Below are positions 18,747-27,784 of a stretch of DNA of 63,618 nt, in pieces. How positions within the stretch are numbered: the first letter of the stretch is position 1; every line of letters begins with the position of its first letter. This DNA is from an uncultured Helicobacter sp. (GTDB lineage Bacteria; Campylobacterota; Campylobacteria; Campylobacterales; Helicobacteraceae), in contig NZ_CANBCA010000010.1 in assembly GCF_947367035.1 (NCBI RefSeq), positions 1 through 63,618 on the forward strand, read 5' to 3'. The position numbers were made by a program, and so were the translations under genes. The notes beneath the pieces are model-generated. The model was given only the letters and a program-made list of their open reading frames with translations. It made no database searches and was not told where the DNA came from.

Positions 18747-19910
18747 ATGCTCAAGAAATTGTTAGTTGGCTTGGTATTTTCTAGTGCGTTTAGTGCATTA
18801 CTTTTTGCACAAACACAACCCAAAGTGCAGATAGACGAAACACTAAGCGGAAAAGAAGCTAAAGAAATATTGCAAAACTTCCCAAAAGAAGTAAAATCTG
18901 CAATAAAGATTCCACAAAACAAACAAACAAAGGTGGCTAAGAGCGCAAGAGGTGGGACTTATCCCTATAATAACGATGTCGTGCCACCTTTTAACTCCTC
19001 TACCGATTCGCTTGTAGCACTTAAAAATAGTGCGGGTAATGTCGTTTTGTATGTAACTTATACCACAGATAAACCATTCGCGGAAGTTGGAAATATTCTT
19101 ACCATAGATTCTAGCAGACTTGATAGCCCAAAAGACTATGCGGTGCAAAAGTGGAATCCCGACAAGCAAGAGCTTTATAGCGAATATGTAAATGTAAGGA
19201 CTTATTATAATGGTGGGAGGAATCCGACAGATAAATATCCTGAATGGGGTATGCCTTATTCTAATAGCTTTGGAATGTGGATAAAACTTGGCGGATATTT
19301 CTCTGAAGCCATTTCGTTATTTAGCAGAAACGAAATATACAAGCAAAGCGACCCAGCTTGGGAAAATCAGTATTTTAATTTTGAACTATTGCCCTCTGGT
19401 TTGCTTTCTGTTACTACAAAGTATTCTGATTATTCTACGGAACGCATTACCACAAAAAAGCCGATTCCTCTTAACAAGTGGGTATATATTCAAGCAATAG
19501 AAAAAGTGTTAGATTATCAAATTGGTTGGAAAGCAGAGGATGGAAGTGATGAAGAATTAGTCCAGAAAACTTTTGGGAATCAGACAATTAAATTTTCAAA
19601 TGATGCTTCTTATCAAAGATATTTTAGCGTAACTGATTTAATGCGATATTTAGAAAATGACGAAACAAGATTCTATATTAATGCTAAAGAGCTTTTTTAT
19701 AATCCCATTGTAGGAATGTTTGAGCTTATGAATAATTATAATGCGAAAGAGAAGCTAATCTATTCCACAGGTGGGCAGGTAACTTATGGTATCAATACTC
19801 TAATCCAAGAATCTTACATAATCTTAAGTGGTGGCACTTCATCTATTTTAACTCTACAAGATATAGATATTTATTATGACCCACAAACATTTGGATATAC
19901 TTTTGATTGA
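18747..19910 (+). CDS. Exported protein of unknown function, LamG-like central region
   Basis: A 387-residue protein with a clear Sec signal peptide (MLKKLL, hydrophobic core, cleavage expected after LLFA at residue 21). I do not recognise the family. The central segment has GMWIKLGGYFSEAISLFSR, then GLLSVTTKY and PIPLNKWVYIQA. That order is typical of concanavalin-A-like/LamG jelly rolls, which suggests a carbohydrate- or protein-binding fold; this is inference. It is followed 30 bases later by another unknown gene, so the two probably form one operon. A strong AGGAGGGG ribosome site precedes the ATG. Confidence 0.6.
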   Translation: MLKKLLVGLVFSSAFSALLFAQTQPKVQIDETLSGKEAKEILQNFPKEVKSAIKIPQNKQTKVAKSARGGTYPYNNDVVPPFNSSTDSLVALKNSAGNVVLYVTYTTDKPFAEVGNILTIDSSRLDSPKDYAVQKWNPDKQELYSEYVNVRTYYNGGRNPTDKYPEWGMPYSNSFGMWIKLGGYFSEAISLFSRNEIYKQSDPAWENQYFNFELLPSGLLSVTTKYSDYSTERITTKKPIPLNKWVYIQAIEKVLDYQIGWKAEDGSDEELVQKTFGNQTIKFSNDASYQRYFSVTDLMRYLENDETRFYINAKELFYNPIVGMFELMNNYNAKEKLIYSTGGQVTYGINTLIQESYIILSGGTSSILTLQDIDIYYDPQTFGYTFD

Positions 19911-19940
19911 TTGGCGAGTTAATAGACAAGGAGCGGGAAA

Positions 19941-21590
19941 ATGAATATCAACAATCCAACACATATTAACTCCAAATTGGTTTCAAATAATTTAGGCACA
20001 ATAGAGACTAATGGCAACTTCAAGCTAACAGAGGAAGCAATCAAGGAATCCCAAGAACAAGCAAGAATAGCAGCAGAACAAGAGCGAATAAGACAAGCAC
20101 GAGAAAGTGCTAGAGCTAGGGTATTAAACGCTTTAGGCTCAAACTCTATTCAATCCTTTGGGCTTAGAGATTCGCACTCAAGCTTAAATGGAGACAAGCT
20201 AAATTACTTCACTCCTAGCTTCTACTCTCACTCTATCTCTTATGATGAGTTTGGCAGAACCATTTTTGATAATGCTTACCGCTGGCACGAAAAAGCAAAT
20301 GGCGGTGGAGATATGCTTAATGCCGCTGGAAAGTCTCAATACTTAAATACGCCTGTGGGAGAAATGCAGGTTTTCTTAGATTTAGATGATGATAATGATC
20401 AATATGGAGTTGGAAGCATAGAGTATATGGGGCAGCTCATTAACTTAGATGATAATCAAGATGGATTCTTAGATTCTAGTGATGAGTTTTTTAGTAAGCT
20501 AAAGCTAAAGGGCTACAACTCTAAGGGTGAGGAAGTTATCTTAAAATTTAGCAATGTTTATAACTCTCTTGATTTAACGAAGTTTGTAAATACACAAAGA
20601 GATGTAGAGGAGAATATCAAGAAATATGGCTACAATGAAGGAAATTTAGAAAGTGGCACAAGTCTCTTTCGCCCAGAGGAAAGCTATAAAAAGCTAAATG
20701 ACACACAAAAAGACCAAATTAGAAAAATGTTTGCAGAAAATGCCGATGAAAGCGGTTGGATAGATTTAACAAAAACCCATAAAGACGAATACCGCCTAGA
20801 GAAGCTAACCTTTGAGAAACTCTTAAAATCCCTAGATTTCGCATATTCTAAGACTGATTTAAACGGTGGGTTAAAGCTAGAGCGACTTAGATTTAGCGGA
20901 TATGACGGCAGAGAAGATTGGAAATATGGGAAGCAAGAGAGCTATTTAGCAGGCTTACAGAATCGCTTTAACAAAATGTATAACGATTATTACAATAATG
21001 AAAAAGCCGATAAACTAGCAATCCGCAGAGAATTTCAGGCAATCACAGGAATGAAATTTAGCGAAGCAAATTTTAGAGAGTTTTACAATGGGTTAAATAG
21101 CTCATCTACTGCTATGAAATATGCAAATGCGCTAAGAGATGTGGATTCTGTCGTTGGAATGAAGCTAGAGGATAATGGAATGCTTATATTGAAGTTTGAT
21201 TCAGGCAGAATGATGAAACTAAGCCTTGATGAGCTATATACTAGCAATGGAGATTTTAACGACTTAACAGAGAGGAGTGGGAGGGCAAATGCGTTTAGCG
21301 AGGCTATGAGATTTGATGAAGAGGATTTAAACAAGCTAGACTTTAACAAAATAGGCGCAGATATAAATATGAATGGTTCTATTACCTCTCTAGCAGAACT
21401 TGGAGTGGAACTTATCCGCAAATTAAGCTTCCAAAATGGTCGCTCCGCTTTTATCCTAACGACAGGAGATGGTAAGGAACTCGTGGTAAATGCGCTTCAT
21501 AAAATGCAAAATGTGGAGAATATGATAAGATTCTCGGAACTAGAGGAGAAAGACAAGCTAAGAGGAAGCAAGTTTGAAATGGAAATGTAG
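19941..21590 (+). CDS. Large hypothetical protein with EF-hand/dockerin-like calcium loops
   Basis: A 549-residue protein without a signal peptide or membrane helix. After an Asn-rich N-terminus there is a charged helix (about 29-62, Gln/Glu/Arg/Ala-rich). Two adjacent calcium-type loops follow: DLDDDNDQYG (about 147-156) and DDNQDGFLDSSD (170-181), with D, N, D and G in EF-hand positions. A third, ADINMNGSITS, lies near residue 473. The rest is Asn/Lys/Leu-rich and matches no family I know. With the exported gene upstream it forms a two-gene unit. Export by the flagellar or another signal-less route is possible but unproven. Confidence 0.6.
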   Translation: MNINNPTHINSKLVSNNLGTIETNGNFKLTEEAIKESQEQARIAAEQERIRQARESARARVLNALGSNSIQSFGLRDSHSSLNGDKLNYFTPSFYSHSISYDEFGRTIFDNAYRWHEKANGGGDMLNAAGKSQYLNTPVGEMQVFLDLDDDNDQYGVGSIEYMGQLINLDDNQDGFLDSSDEFFSKLKLKGYNSKGEEVILKFSNVYNSLDLTKFVNTQRDVEENIKKYGYNEGNLESGTSLFRPEESYKKLNDTQKDQIRKMFAENADESGWIDLTKTHKDEYRLEKLTFEKLLKSLDFAYSKTDLNGGLKLERLRFSGYDGREDWKYGKQESYLAGLQNRFNKMYNDYYNNEKADKLAIRREFQAITGMKFSEANFREFYNGLNSSSTAMKYANALRDVDSVVGMKLEDNGMLILKFDSGRMMKLSLDELYTSNGDFNDLTERSGRANAFSEAMRFDEEDLNKLDFNKIGADINMNGSITSLAELGVELIRKLSFQNGRSAFILTTGDGKELVVNALHKMQNVENMIRFSELEEKDKLRGSKFEMEM

Positions 21591-21593
21591 GGT

Positions 21594-21628
21594 TATTGCC
21601 ACGATTCCTTACGGAATCTCGTAATGAC
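21594..21628. repeat. Short palindromic intergenic element, copy A
   Basis: ATTGCCAC, then GATTCC-TTAC-GGAATC, then TCGTAATGAC. The core is a perfect 6-bp inverted repeat. The outer flanks resemble those of the copies at 38081, 42371 and 45721. It starts just after the stop of the 19941 gene. Confidence 0.6.
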
Positions 21629-21987
21629 AAAATGGAATCTTTGTAAGTGAGATTCCGCATTATAGATTGCTGCAATTCCTCGTGGAATCTTGCAGGGACA
21701 GAGAAAAAGCAAATGCAAAACAAGCAATCAAAAGAATACGCTTTTCAAGCGGAATCTCTAAATAAAAAATAACAAAAAGCAAGGGAATGATGACAATACC
21801 ATTCTATTTTGAAAGCCACTTCGTTTTTTAGCATTGCCACAACACCGCACAACGCATATTTTGTATTATTAAAAAATGATATTTTGGTTTCATTGCAACT
21901 TCTTATGTTTCTTAGGATACTAAATCTTACCATTTCTTGAATGATTTTCCCTTGTTTTCGCCAAAATTTTAGCTACAATTCCATCTT
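21629..21987. other. Non-coding stretch between the 19941 gene and the YhbP-like gene
   Basis: Apart from the palindromic elements I see no gene, RNA or decayed protein family here. The short ORFs on the minus strand have no recognisable content. The last ~60 bases are AT-rich and should contain the promoter of the 21988 gene. Confidence 0.5.
21665..21699. repeat. Short palindromic intergenic element, copy B
   Basis: ATTGCTGC, then AATTCC-TCGT-GGAATC, then TTGCAGGGAC. An imperfect hairpin whose stem sequence differs from copy A but is again self-complementary (ATTCC with GGAAT). It lies 37 bases after copy A. Confidence 0.55.
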
Positions 21988-22407
21988 ATGAATGCAAAAA
22001 TAAAAGAATTTATCAAAAATAATCATTTGTTAAGTTTAAGTGTTCTTGAAGAAAACTCTCTCGCATTTGAAGTTTATAGCGCAAGTTGTTATTATGCTTT
22101 TGATGAAGTAAATTTCAATTTGCTTTTTAAGAGTGCGCAAGATTCTAAGCATATTAAACTTTGTGCTTTAAATCCAAGAGTTGGCGTAATTATTGCAAAA
22201 GATTCTAAAAATCTTGCCCATATTCAAGGTTTGCAAATCAAAGCGTTTTTTAAACCTGTTACAAAAGAGCAAAGAAGTATTTATTATGCACTCTATCCCT
22301 TTGCCAAGCTTGGAAGTGGAGAGATTTATGCACTAGAGATTCTATGGGCAAAATATACAGATAATAGGCTGTTGTTAAAAGAAAAATTAACATATATTAA
22401 GGAATAA
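21988..22407 (+). CDS. YhbP/UPF0306-like flavin-binding split-barrel protein
   Basis: A 139-residue protein resembling the pyridoxamine-phosphate-oxidase-like split barrel family UPF0306 (E. coli YhbP). The blocks [33 protein letters not shown] and [13 protein letters not shown] align by eye with the family's order. The C-terminal [15 protein letters not shown] matches the family end. Function is unknown, and members may bind FMN. The next gene, mnmA, starts one base after its stop, so they are co-transcribed. Confidence 0.65.
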   Translation: MNAKIKEFIKNNHLLSLSVLEENSLAFEVYSASCYYAFDEVNFNLLFKSAQDSKHIKLCALNPRVGVIIAKDSKNLAHIQGLQIKAFFKPVTKEQRSIYYALYPFAKLGSGEIYALEILWAKYTDNRLLLKEKLTYIKE

Positions 22408-22408
22408 A

Positions 22409-23458
22409 ATGAAAAAAGTTTTATTGTTAATGAGTGGAGGTATAGATTCTAGCTATTGTGCTTATCTGTTACAAAAGCAAGGATATTCTGTGTATGGAGT
22501 ATATTTGAAACTACACGACAAAGAAGAAAAACATCAATATTATGAAGCAAATATTGCGCAATGTGCGAAAAAACTAAGAATCTCTTATGAAGTAATAGAC
22601 GAGCGTGAACTTTTTAAAAAGGCAGTTTATGATTATTTTGTAGAATCGTATGCCAAAGGACACACTCCTAATCCCTGCGCTTTGTGTAATCCATTGGTGA
22701 AATTTGGAATTGCGTTTAAGTTGGCAGATAAATTAGGCTGTGATTATGTCGCCACAGGGCATTATGCGCAGGTTAAAAATGGCTATATTGCGCAGGGTAT
22801 AGATAAGGTAAAAGACCAAAGCTATTTTTTGTTTGGGCTAAAAAGGGAGTGGATTCCACACATTCTTTTTCCATTGGGAGATAAAATTAAAGCAGAAATG
22901 AAACCTCTAGCACTTAAAGAACTCCCTTGGCTTGGAGATTTAGAGAATTATAAGGATTCGCAAGAAATTTGTTTTGTGGAAAATACCTACATAGATATTT
23001 TACAAAAACATTATAATGTAGAATCTCCTGGAATCGTGCTAGATACGCAGGGCAAAAAGATTGGCTCGCATAAAGGCTATATGCAATACACGATTGGCAA
23101 GCGCAAGGGCTTTACGATTAAGGGCGCATTGAATCCACATTATGTGCTAAAGATTAATCCGCAGGAAAATACGATTGTTGTAGGCAAAAAGGAAGAATTG
23201 GCGACTTATCAAGTGCGGGCAATCAATTTTTCTGTGCCTAAGGAAATATTTGAGGATAAACAAATCTTAGAATGTGAGGTAAAGATTCGCTATAAAAGCC
23301 ATAAAACAAAGGCAAGGGTGCAACTAACGCATTCACAAGGCAAAAAACAAGAAATCTTGCTTGCGAATCTTCAAGAGCCAGCCTTTGGCGTAGCAAGTGG
23401 GCAGGCTTTGGTGCTTTATGAGGACGACAAAGTATTGGGAGGCGGATTTATTGTTTAA
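22409..23458 (+). CDS. mnmA: tRNA-specific 2-thiouridylase MnmA
   Basis: MnmA thiolates U34 of tRNA-Lys, -Glu and -Gln. The 349-residue protein shows the PP-loop [10 protein letters not shown] (6-15), the first catalytic cysteine in [14 protein letters not shown] (about 90-103), the second in DSQEICFVE (about 187-195), and the YTIGKRKG and [12 protein letters not shown] blocks of the C-terminal domain. All functional residues seem intact. Confidence 0.95.
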   Translation: MKKVLLLMSGGIDSSYCAYLLQKQGYSVYGVYLKLHDKEEKHQYYEANIAQCAKKLRISYEVIDERELFKKAVYDYFVESYAKGHTPNPCALCNPLVKFGIAFKLADKLGCDYVATGHYAQVKNGYIAQGIDKVKDQSYFLFGLKREWIPHILFPLGDKIKAEMKPLALKELPWLGDLENYKDSQEICFVENTYIDILQKHYNVESPGIVLDTQGKKIGSHKGYMQYTIGKRKGFTIKGALNPHYVLKINPQENTIVVGKKEELATYQVRAINFSVPKEIFEDKQILECEVKIRYKSHKTKARVQLTHSQGKKQEILLANLQEPAFGVASGQALVLYEDDKVLGGGFIV

Positions 23459-23994
23459 GTTTGCCTTGTAATCCGTAAAGGACGCAATGGCAGTAAAGGC
23501 ATTAACTTCCGAGCCGACAACTTCTCGATTGGAAAAAACAGCGGTTTTGTATCCCGCAAGGGAAAAGAGATTGATAAGGTCTAAAGATTGATTCTATTGT
23601 TTATCTTGGGTATTGGAAAAATTCAGCAAATGTTGTAAGGCGAGTTTGGTTTGCACAAATACAAGATTATGTCGCTAAATAACACTAATTGCCCCTTTTT
23701 TATTATTTACAAAATTTTTTTAAAAAGGAGTGGTGGGAAGCTCATAACCATAAACTTCAAGAAAATTTCTCTGCGTGGATTCCCCAATGACTAGCACAAT
23801 ATGCTGTGGAGAATTTGATAATTACAGACAAGTTGCTTATAGCTTGTGTAGAAGCTTGTGCTGCCATAATATTGGTGAATACTATAAAAAGTCGCGTGAG
23901 GGAATTTTCGTTGAACTTAGCAAAAGGTTCTAGCTTGTGTTTGAAGTGGCAATTCGCAGTATCTGTGATGAAAAGCACGTTAAGCAATGCGTAA
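23459..23994 (-). pseudogene. Phosphoethanolamine transferase (EptA/EptC-like) pseudogene
   Basis: On the minus strand, pieces of one alkaline-phosphatase-superfamily protein appear in several frames. About 23720-23790 gives PQHIVLVIGEST, whose Thr is the nucleophile position, followed by RNFLEVYGYELPTTPF. About 23590-23640 gives LLNFSNTQDK. About 23459-23593 gives NQSLDLINLFSLAGYKTAV, FSNREVVGSEVNAFTAIAS and FTDYKANLN. That order matches lipid A/flagellar phosphoethanolamine transferases. A stop and at least two frameshifts break it, the N-terminal membrane domain is missing, and the C-terminal ~250 residues are lost at the mnmA end. It lies directly downstream of flgG. Confidence 0.75.
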
Positions 23995-24155
23995 AGCGTA
24001 AAGAAAATTTGAATGAATCTAGGTTTGCGAAGTTAGAAAAAACTTAAAATAAACAAAATTTTTGAGTTTGGAAAGTTTAATAAAAATTTGCTTTGATTAT
24101 TCTGTGTTTTTACGATTCCGCAAATGGAATCGCATAGGAGTGTTAATTGGGAGGA
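23995..24155. other. Non-coding remnant between the ept pseudogene and flgG
   Basis: An AT-rich stretch. I could not recognise further pieces of the transferase or any other gene. Confidence 0.4.
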
Positions 24156-24947
24156 TTAGTTGCGTTTAAGCTGATTGACGATTTGAAGCATAGAATCGGC
24201 AGTTTGAATAGATTTTGAGTTTGCTTCATACGCTCTTTGTCCTACAATTAAGTCTGTCATTTCTTCTACTAGCTTTACATTACTTGTCTCTACGAATCCT
24301 TGTCTTAACTGCCCGAATCCATTAAGCCCAGGTGTGCCAACAATCGGATCTCCTGAAGCATTAGTGTTTAAATAGAGATTATCGCCTAACGCGTGAAGTC
24401 CTGCAGGATTGATAAAACTCACAGTTTCAATTTGTCCTAGTTGATTGACTTCTGTGGCATTTCCTTGCAAAACGGTTACCGTGCCATCTGTCCCAATATT
24501 AATCTGTGTGGCATCATCTGGAATCGTGATGTTTGGCACAAGTAAGTAACCTTGAGAATTAACAACATTACCCTCATCATCTCTTTTAAATGCACCATCA
24601 CGTGTATAAGCAATCGTGCCATCAGGAAGTTCAATTTGAAAGAATCCATTGCCTGTGATCGCAATGTCAAGATTTTGTTCTGTTTCTTTGAAGTTTCCTT
24701 GAGAAAATAGCTTTTGCACTGAAGTTGGACGAACTCCTAAACCCACTTCAATCCCTGTTGGACTAAGCGTAGTTTCTGAAGTGCTTGACCCTGCATATTG
24801 CAAGACTTGATGAAACAAGTCTGCAAACTCCGCTCTTTCTTTACGATAGCCAAATGTATTGACATTTGAAATATTGTTAGAAGTCACATCAATAAAAAGT
24901 TGTTGTCCTAGCATACCTGTGGTTGCTGTATATAATGCTCTCATCAT
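24156..24947 (-). CDS. flgG: Flagellar distal rod protein FlgG
   Basis: FlgG forms the distal rod of the flagellum. The 263 residues have the rod/hook N-terminal motif MLGQQLFIDVTSNNISNVNTFG, the central ITGNGFFQIELPDGTIAYTRDG and the C-terminal LVEEMTDLIVGQRAYEANSKSI helix. It follows the paralogous rod gene by 13 bases and shares its sigma-54 promoter. Confidence 0.95.
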   Translation of the reverse strand: MMRALYTATTGMLGQQLFIDVTSNNISNVNTFGYRKERAEFADLFHQVLQYAGSSTSETTLSPTGIEVGLGVRPTSVQKLFSQGNFKETEQNLDIAITGNGFFQIELPDGTIAYTRDGAFKRDDEGNVVNSQGYLLVPNITIPDDATQINIGTDGTVTVLQGNATEVNQLGQIETVSFINPAGLHALGDNLYLNTNASGDPIVGTPGLNGFGQLRQGFVETSNVKLVEEMTDLIVGQRAYEANSKSIQTADSMLQIVNQLKRN

Positions 24948-24960
24948 TGGGAATCCTTTA

Positions 24961-25794
24961 TTATGCTTTTGCTGCTAATTTTGTAATGGCTTCAGTGTTT
25001 AGCTCATCCATATGGGATTTAAGCACTTTAGAGTAAGCTTCCACTAAACGATTAGTTTCAATCAGTCCAGTCATTTCATAGACGACATTAATATTGCTCT
25101 TTTCTAAAAATCCTTGACGAACCGCTCCGCTTTGCTCTAACGCTTCGCGCTCGTTGGTTCTCTCTTGTGGGTAGGCATAGAGATTATCCCCGACTTTTTT
25201 AAGATATTTTGGATTTTCAAAAGACACGACCCCAATATTAGTTAATAAAGCCATTTCGCTAATGCCCTCATTGTTTAAATCACGTGTGTAAATGTTGCCA
25301 TTGGTATCCACTTCAACTTGAAATCCATCAATAAACTCAATATATTGTGGAGCGTCTAGATATTCGCGTGGAAGCACGGGATAACCCTCTTTATTGACTA
25401 GCCTACCTTGCTCGTTTAGCACAAAAGAGCCATCACGCGTATAGCGGATACCCTCTGGTGTTTCAATCATAAAATACGCATTTTCTCGCCCAAGTGCGAA
25501 ATCAAAGGTATTCTCCGTTTGCATCATTCCACCAAGTGAGCGGTCTGTAAATTCCTCTACAATTTGAGGCACACGATTTAAAGAGCGATTGTAGAATTTC
25601 GCTGCGTCTTTTGTCTGCTCATCAATGGGCAAAAATTCTTTTGCTTGCTCATAAAGTCTCAAAAAATCACCAATCACAACATCATCACGTTTAAAGCCGG
25701 TCGTGTTTGCGTTTGCAATGTTGTTTGCAATCACATCTAGGCGGTTGATTTGCGTAACCATACCACCGACAGAACTATAATATCCACCTTGCAT
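24961..25794 (-). CDS. flgF: Flagellar proximal rod protein (FlgF-type, FlgG2)
   Basis: A FlgG/FlgF-family rod protein of 277 residues. It has SSVGGMVTQINRLDVIANNIAN at the start, AYFMIETPEGIRYTRDGSF in the middle and VVYEMTGLIETNRLVEAYSKVL at the end. In C. jejuni the equivalent gene next to flgG has been called flgG2 or flgF; I use flgF because two related rod genes stand in tandem. A near-perfect sigma-54 promoter lies 36 bases upstream. Confidence 0.88.
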   Translation of the reverse strand: MQGGYYSSVGGMVTQINRLDVIANNIANANTTGFKRDDVVIGDFLRLYEQAKEFLPIDEQTKDAAKFYNRSLNRVPQIVEEFTDRSLGGMMQTENTFDFALGRENAYFMIETPEGIRYTRDGSFVLNEQGRLVNKEGYPVLPREYLDAPQYIEFIDGFQVEVDTNGNIYTRDLNNEGISEMALLTNIGVVSFENPKYLKKVGDNLYAYPQERTNEREALEQSGAVRQGFLEKSNINVVYEMTGLIETNRLVEAYSKVLKSHMDELNTEAITKLAAKA

Positions 25795-25829
25795 TTTTAT
25801 GCCTTTTGTTAAACTTTTGTAGTTGGTTA

Positions 25830-25845
25830 AAGCAAAAGGCGTTCC
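25830..25845 (-). promoter_or_regulatory. Sigma-54 (RpoN) promoter of flgF-flgG
   Basis: On the minus strand GGAA-CGCCTT-TTGCTT matches the Campylobacter/Helicobacter sigma-54 consensus GGAA-N6-TTGCTT exactly, with the GG and GC at -24/-12 spacing. It sits between the flhX stop and the flgF start. It places the two rod genes in the RpoN/FlgR class 2 flagellar regulon, as in C. jejuni and H. pylori. Confidence 0.85.
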
Positions 25846-25850
25846 AAAAT

Positions 25851-26132
25851 TTATTGATTACTCATTTGTGCTTTACTTTCTGTTTTATAGAGCCAAATAA
25901 ACACTTCTACCACTGCTTTATAAAGGGCAGGTGGAATCTCCTCATCTAATTCTAAATCAATCAGTGAATCCACAAGAGCTTTACTCTGAAAGAGTGGAAT
26001 CTCATATTCTTTTGCCTTTTGTATGATTTGTTGTGCGAGGAAACCTTCGCCTTTGGCGATGACTTTTGGGGCACGTTGTTTGTTTTGTTCATAAGCAAGC
26101 GCGACTGCTTTTTGATTGGGAGGTAGTGGCAT
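25851..26132 (-). CDS. flhX: FlhX, stand-alone FlhB C-terminal-like protein
   Basis: A 93-residue protein equivalent to the cytoplasmic C-terminal domain of the flagellar export switch FlhB. It begins after the autocleavage site and so lacks NPTH, and reads AVALAYEQNKQRAPKVIAKGEGFLAQQI as FlhB does after cleavage. H. pylori has such a protein (FlhX) in the same place beside ribE, and it can stand in for the cleaved FlhB fragment. The start overlaps the ribE stop. Confidence 0.85.
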   Translation of the reverse strand: MPLPPNQKAVALAYEQNKQRAPKVIAKGEGFLAQQIIQKAKEYEIPLFQSKALVDSLIDLELDEEIPPALYKAVVEVFIWLYKTESKAQMSNQ

Positions 26133-26767
26133 TAATAACTTCCTAGTATTTTATCTACTGCTTCCCAGCTTAAGCTAAAGCTAGAATCGCAATTTGTTTG
26201 TGTTGATTGTGTGAAAAGAAAATGACGCACAAGACGTGCAAAGCAATCGGTTTCTATATTCACCCGCATTCCTACTTTGTAATGCTTAAAAAGTGTAGAA
26301 TGCAGTGTGTGTGGGATAATTGTCAAACGCAAGGAATCTTTCAAGACTTCATTAATCGTTAGACTAATCCCTTGAATTGCAATGCTTCCCTTTGGCACAC
26401 AAAGTGCGAGGATTTCAGGAGTTGTGCGGATAAAAAAGTCCATTCCAATTGTGTGGGATTCTATCTGAGTAATTTCTCCGATTCCATCAATATGCCCTTG
26501 CACGATATGCCCATCTAATCTATCACTTAAACGCATTGCAGGTTCAATATGCACAAAGCCTTTGTAAGTCTCTAGCGCAATATGCCTTTGTGTCTCTTCG
26601 CTAAGCTCTAATGCAAAGCCATCATTAAAAGTTTCAGTCGCAGTAAGACAAGCACCATTTACCGCAATAGAATCACCAATTTTAGGCTTGTATTTTGCAT
26701 TGATGGTCAGTGTCGCACCTTGTAGAGATTTGACTTCGCCAAACTCACGCACAAGTCCTGTAAACAT
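26132..26767 (-). CDS. ribE: Riboflavin synthase
   Basis: Converts two 6,7-dimethyl-8-ribityllumazines into riboflavin. It has the internal duplication of two lumazine-binding barrels: MFTGLVREFGEVKSL with DSIAVNGACLTAT in the first half, and GHIVQGHIDGIGEI with GSIAIQGISLTINE in the second. The length of 211 residues is normal. One base overlaps flhX. Confidence 0.95.
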   Translation of the reverse strand: MFTGLVREFGEVKSLQGATLTINAKYKPKIGDSIAVNGACLTATETFNDGFALELSEETQRHIALETYKGFVHIEPAMRLSDRLDGHIVQGHIDGIGEITQIESHTIGMDFFIRTTPEILALCVPKGSIAIQGISLTINEVLKDSLRLTIIPHTLHSTLFKHYKVGMRVNIETDCFARLVRHFLFTQSTQTNCDSSFSLSWEAVDKILGSY

Positions 26768-26825
26768 TTCTAACCTTTAAGTAAAATTGCATTAAAATTT
26801 CAAATTCTAGCATAAAAGGAGTAAT

Positions 26826-27620
26826 ATGCAGCTTTGTGATACGCATTGTCATTTAGATGATGAGCGGTTTATAGAGGATTTTCCTCTGATGATAGAACGA
26901 GCTAAAAGCGCAGGAATTGTGCGCTTTATTATCCCAGCAGCCGACCCAAAAGACTTAAAAAGGGCGCAAGAGTTAGCCCACACTTATGATGAAATTTACT
27001 TTGCATTGGGGTTGCACCCTGATTTGGCGTATTTGTATGAGGAGGAGAGTCTTTTGCCCTTTTTAAGCGATTCTAAATGTATTGCAGTCGGAGAATGTGG
27101 GCTAGATTATTATAGAATGGAAGACAAGATCGCAAAGTTTGGGGTAGAGAGTGAGGCGGAGGTAAAGCGAAAGCAGAAAGAAGTTTTTATTGCTCAAATC
27201 AACCTTGCCATAGAATATCAAAAGCCCTTAATCGTGCATATTAGAGATGCTTCGTTGGATAGTTTGGAGATTTTGTCAAACTTCGCACCAAAGCTTAAGG
27301 GTGGTATCTTGCATTGTTTTAATGCAGATTTTCAGCTTTTAGCCTTAGCAAAATTTAATTTTTATTATGGAATCGGAGGAGTTTTAACCTTTAAAAATGC
27401 AAGGAAGCTTGTAGAGATTATACCCAAAATCCCGCTAGAATCCCTTTTACTTGAAACAGACGCACCCTATCTTGCACCACACCCCTATCGTGGTAAGCGC
27501 AATGAGCCAAGCTTCATTCCTCTAGTGTTAGAGAGAATGAGTGAGATTCTAAACTTGCCAAAAGAAACTTTGGCTACACAAATTCATCAAAACACCACAA
27601 GGCTTTTTGGCACATTGTAG
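26826..27620 (+). CDS. TatD-family metal-dependent DNase
   Basis: A TIM-barrel metallohydrolase of the TatD family (264 residues). Metal ligands are visible: DTHCHLDDERF at the N-terminus, GECGLDYYR, a His in PLIVHIRDA, HCFN, and the Asp in LLLETDAPYLAPHPYRGKRN. TatD proteins act as 3'-5' exonucleases in DNA repair and turnover. It is divergent from ribE-flhX, as in H. pylori. Confidence 0.92.
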   Translation: MQLCDTHCHLDDERFIEDFPLMIERAKSAGIVRFIIPAADPKDLKRAQELAHTYDEIYFALGLHPDLAYLYEEESLLPFLSDSKCIAVGECGLDYYRMEDKIAKFGVESEAEVKRKQKEVFIAQINLAIEYQKPLIVHIRDASLDSLEILSNFAPKLKGGILHCFNADFQLLALAKFNFYYGIGGVLTFKNARKLVEIIPKIPLESLLLETDAPYLAPHPYRGKRNEPSFIPLVLERMSEILNLPKETLATQIHQNTTRLFGTL

Positions 27621-27759
27621 AATCTCAACCCATCTTTAAAGTCTTAGTCAGAGGGATGCTACACTTGACATTATTTGGTATTGATTTTATTAGGCAAGCT
27701 GTTTAGAAATCTTGCGTGCTTGATTAAAGTTAAGGAATTGAATGATGAAGTGGTTGGAA

Positions 27760-27781
27760 TTTGCAAGGAAATCCTTGCAAA
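27760..27781 (-). terminator. Hairpin after ahpC
   Basis: A perfect 9-bp inverted repeat (TTTGCAAGG, 4-base loop, CCTTGCAAA) lies 4 bases beyond the ahpC stop. It has no strong T-run on either side, so it may stabilise or process the mRNA end rather than terminate efficiently. Confidence 0.45.
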
Positions 27782-27784
27782 ATA

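Noticed and set aside
21594-21699. CRISPR-like array from the two neighbouring palindromes
   Set aside because: Only two copies stand together, the stems differ, and similar single elements occur elsewhere; no cas genes are present.
23806-23994. 62-residue plus-strand ORF
   Set aside because: Shadow of the Ept pseudogene on the minus strand, where recognisable motifs are found.
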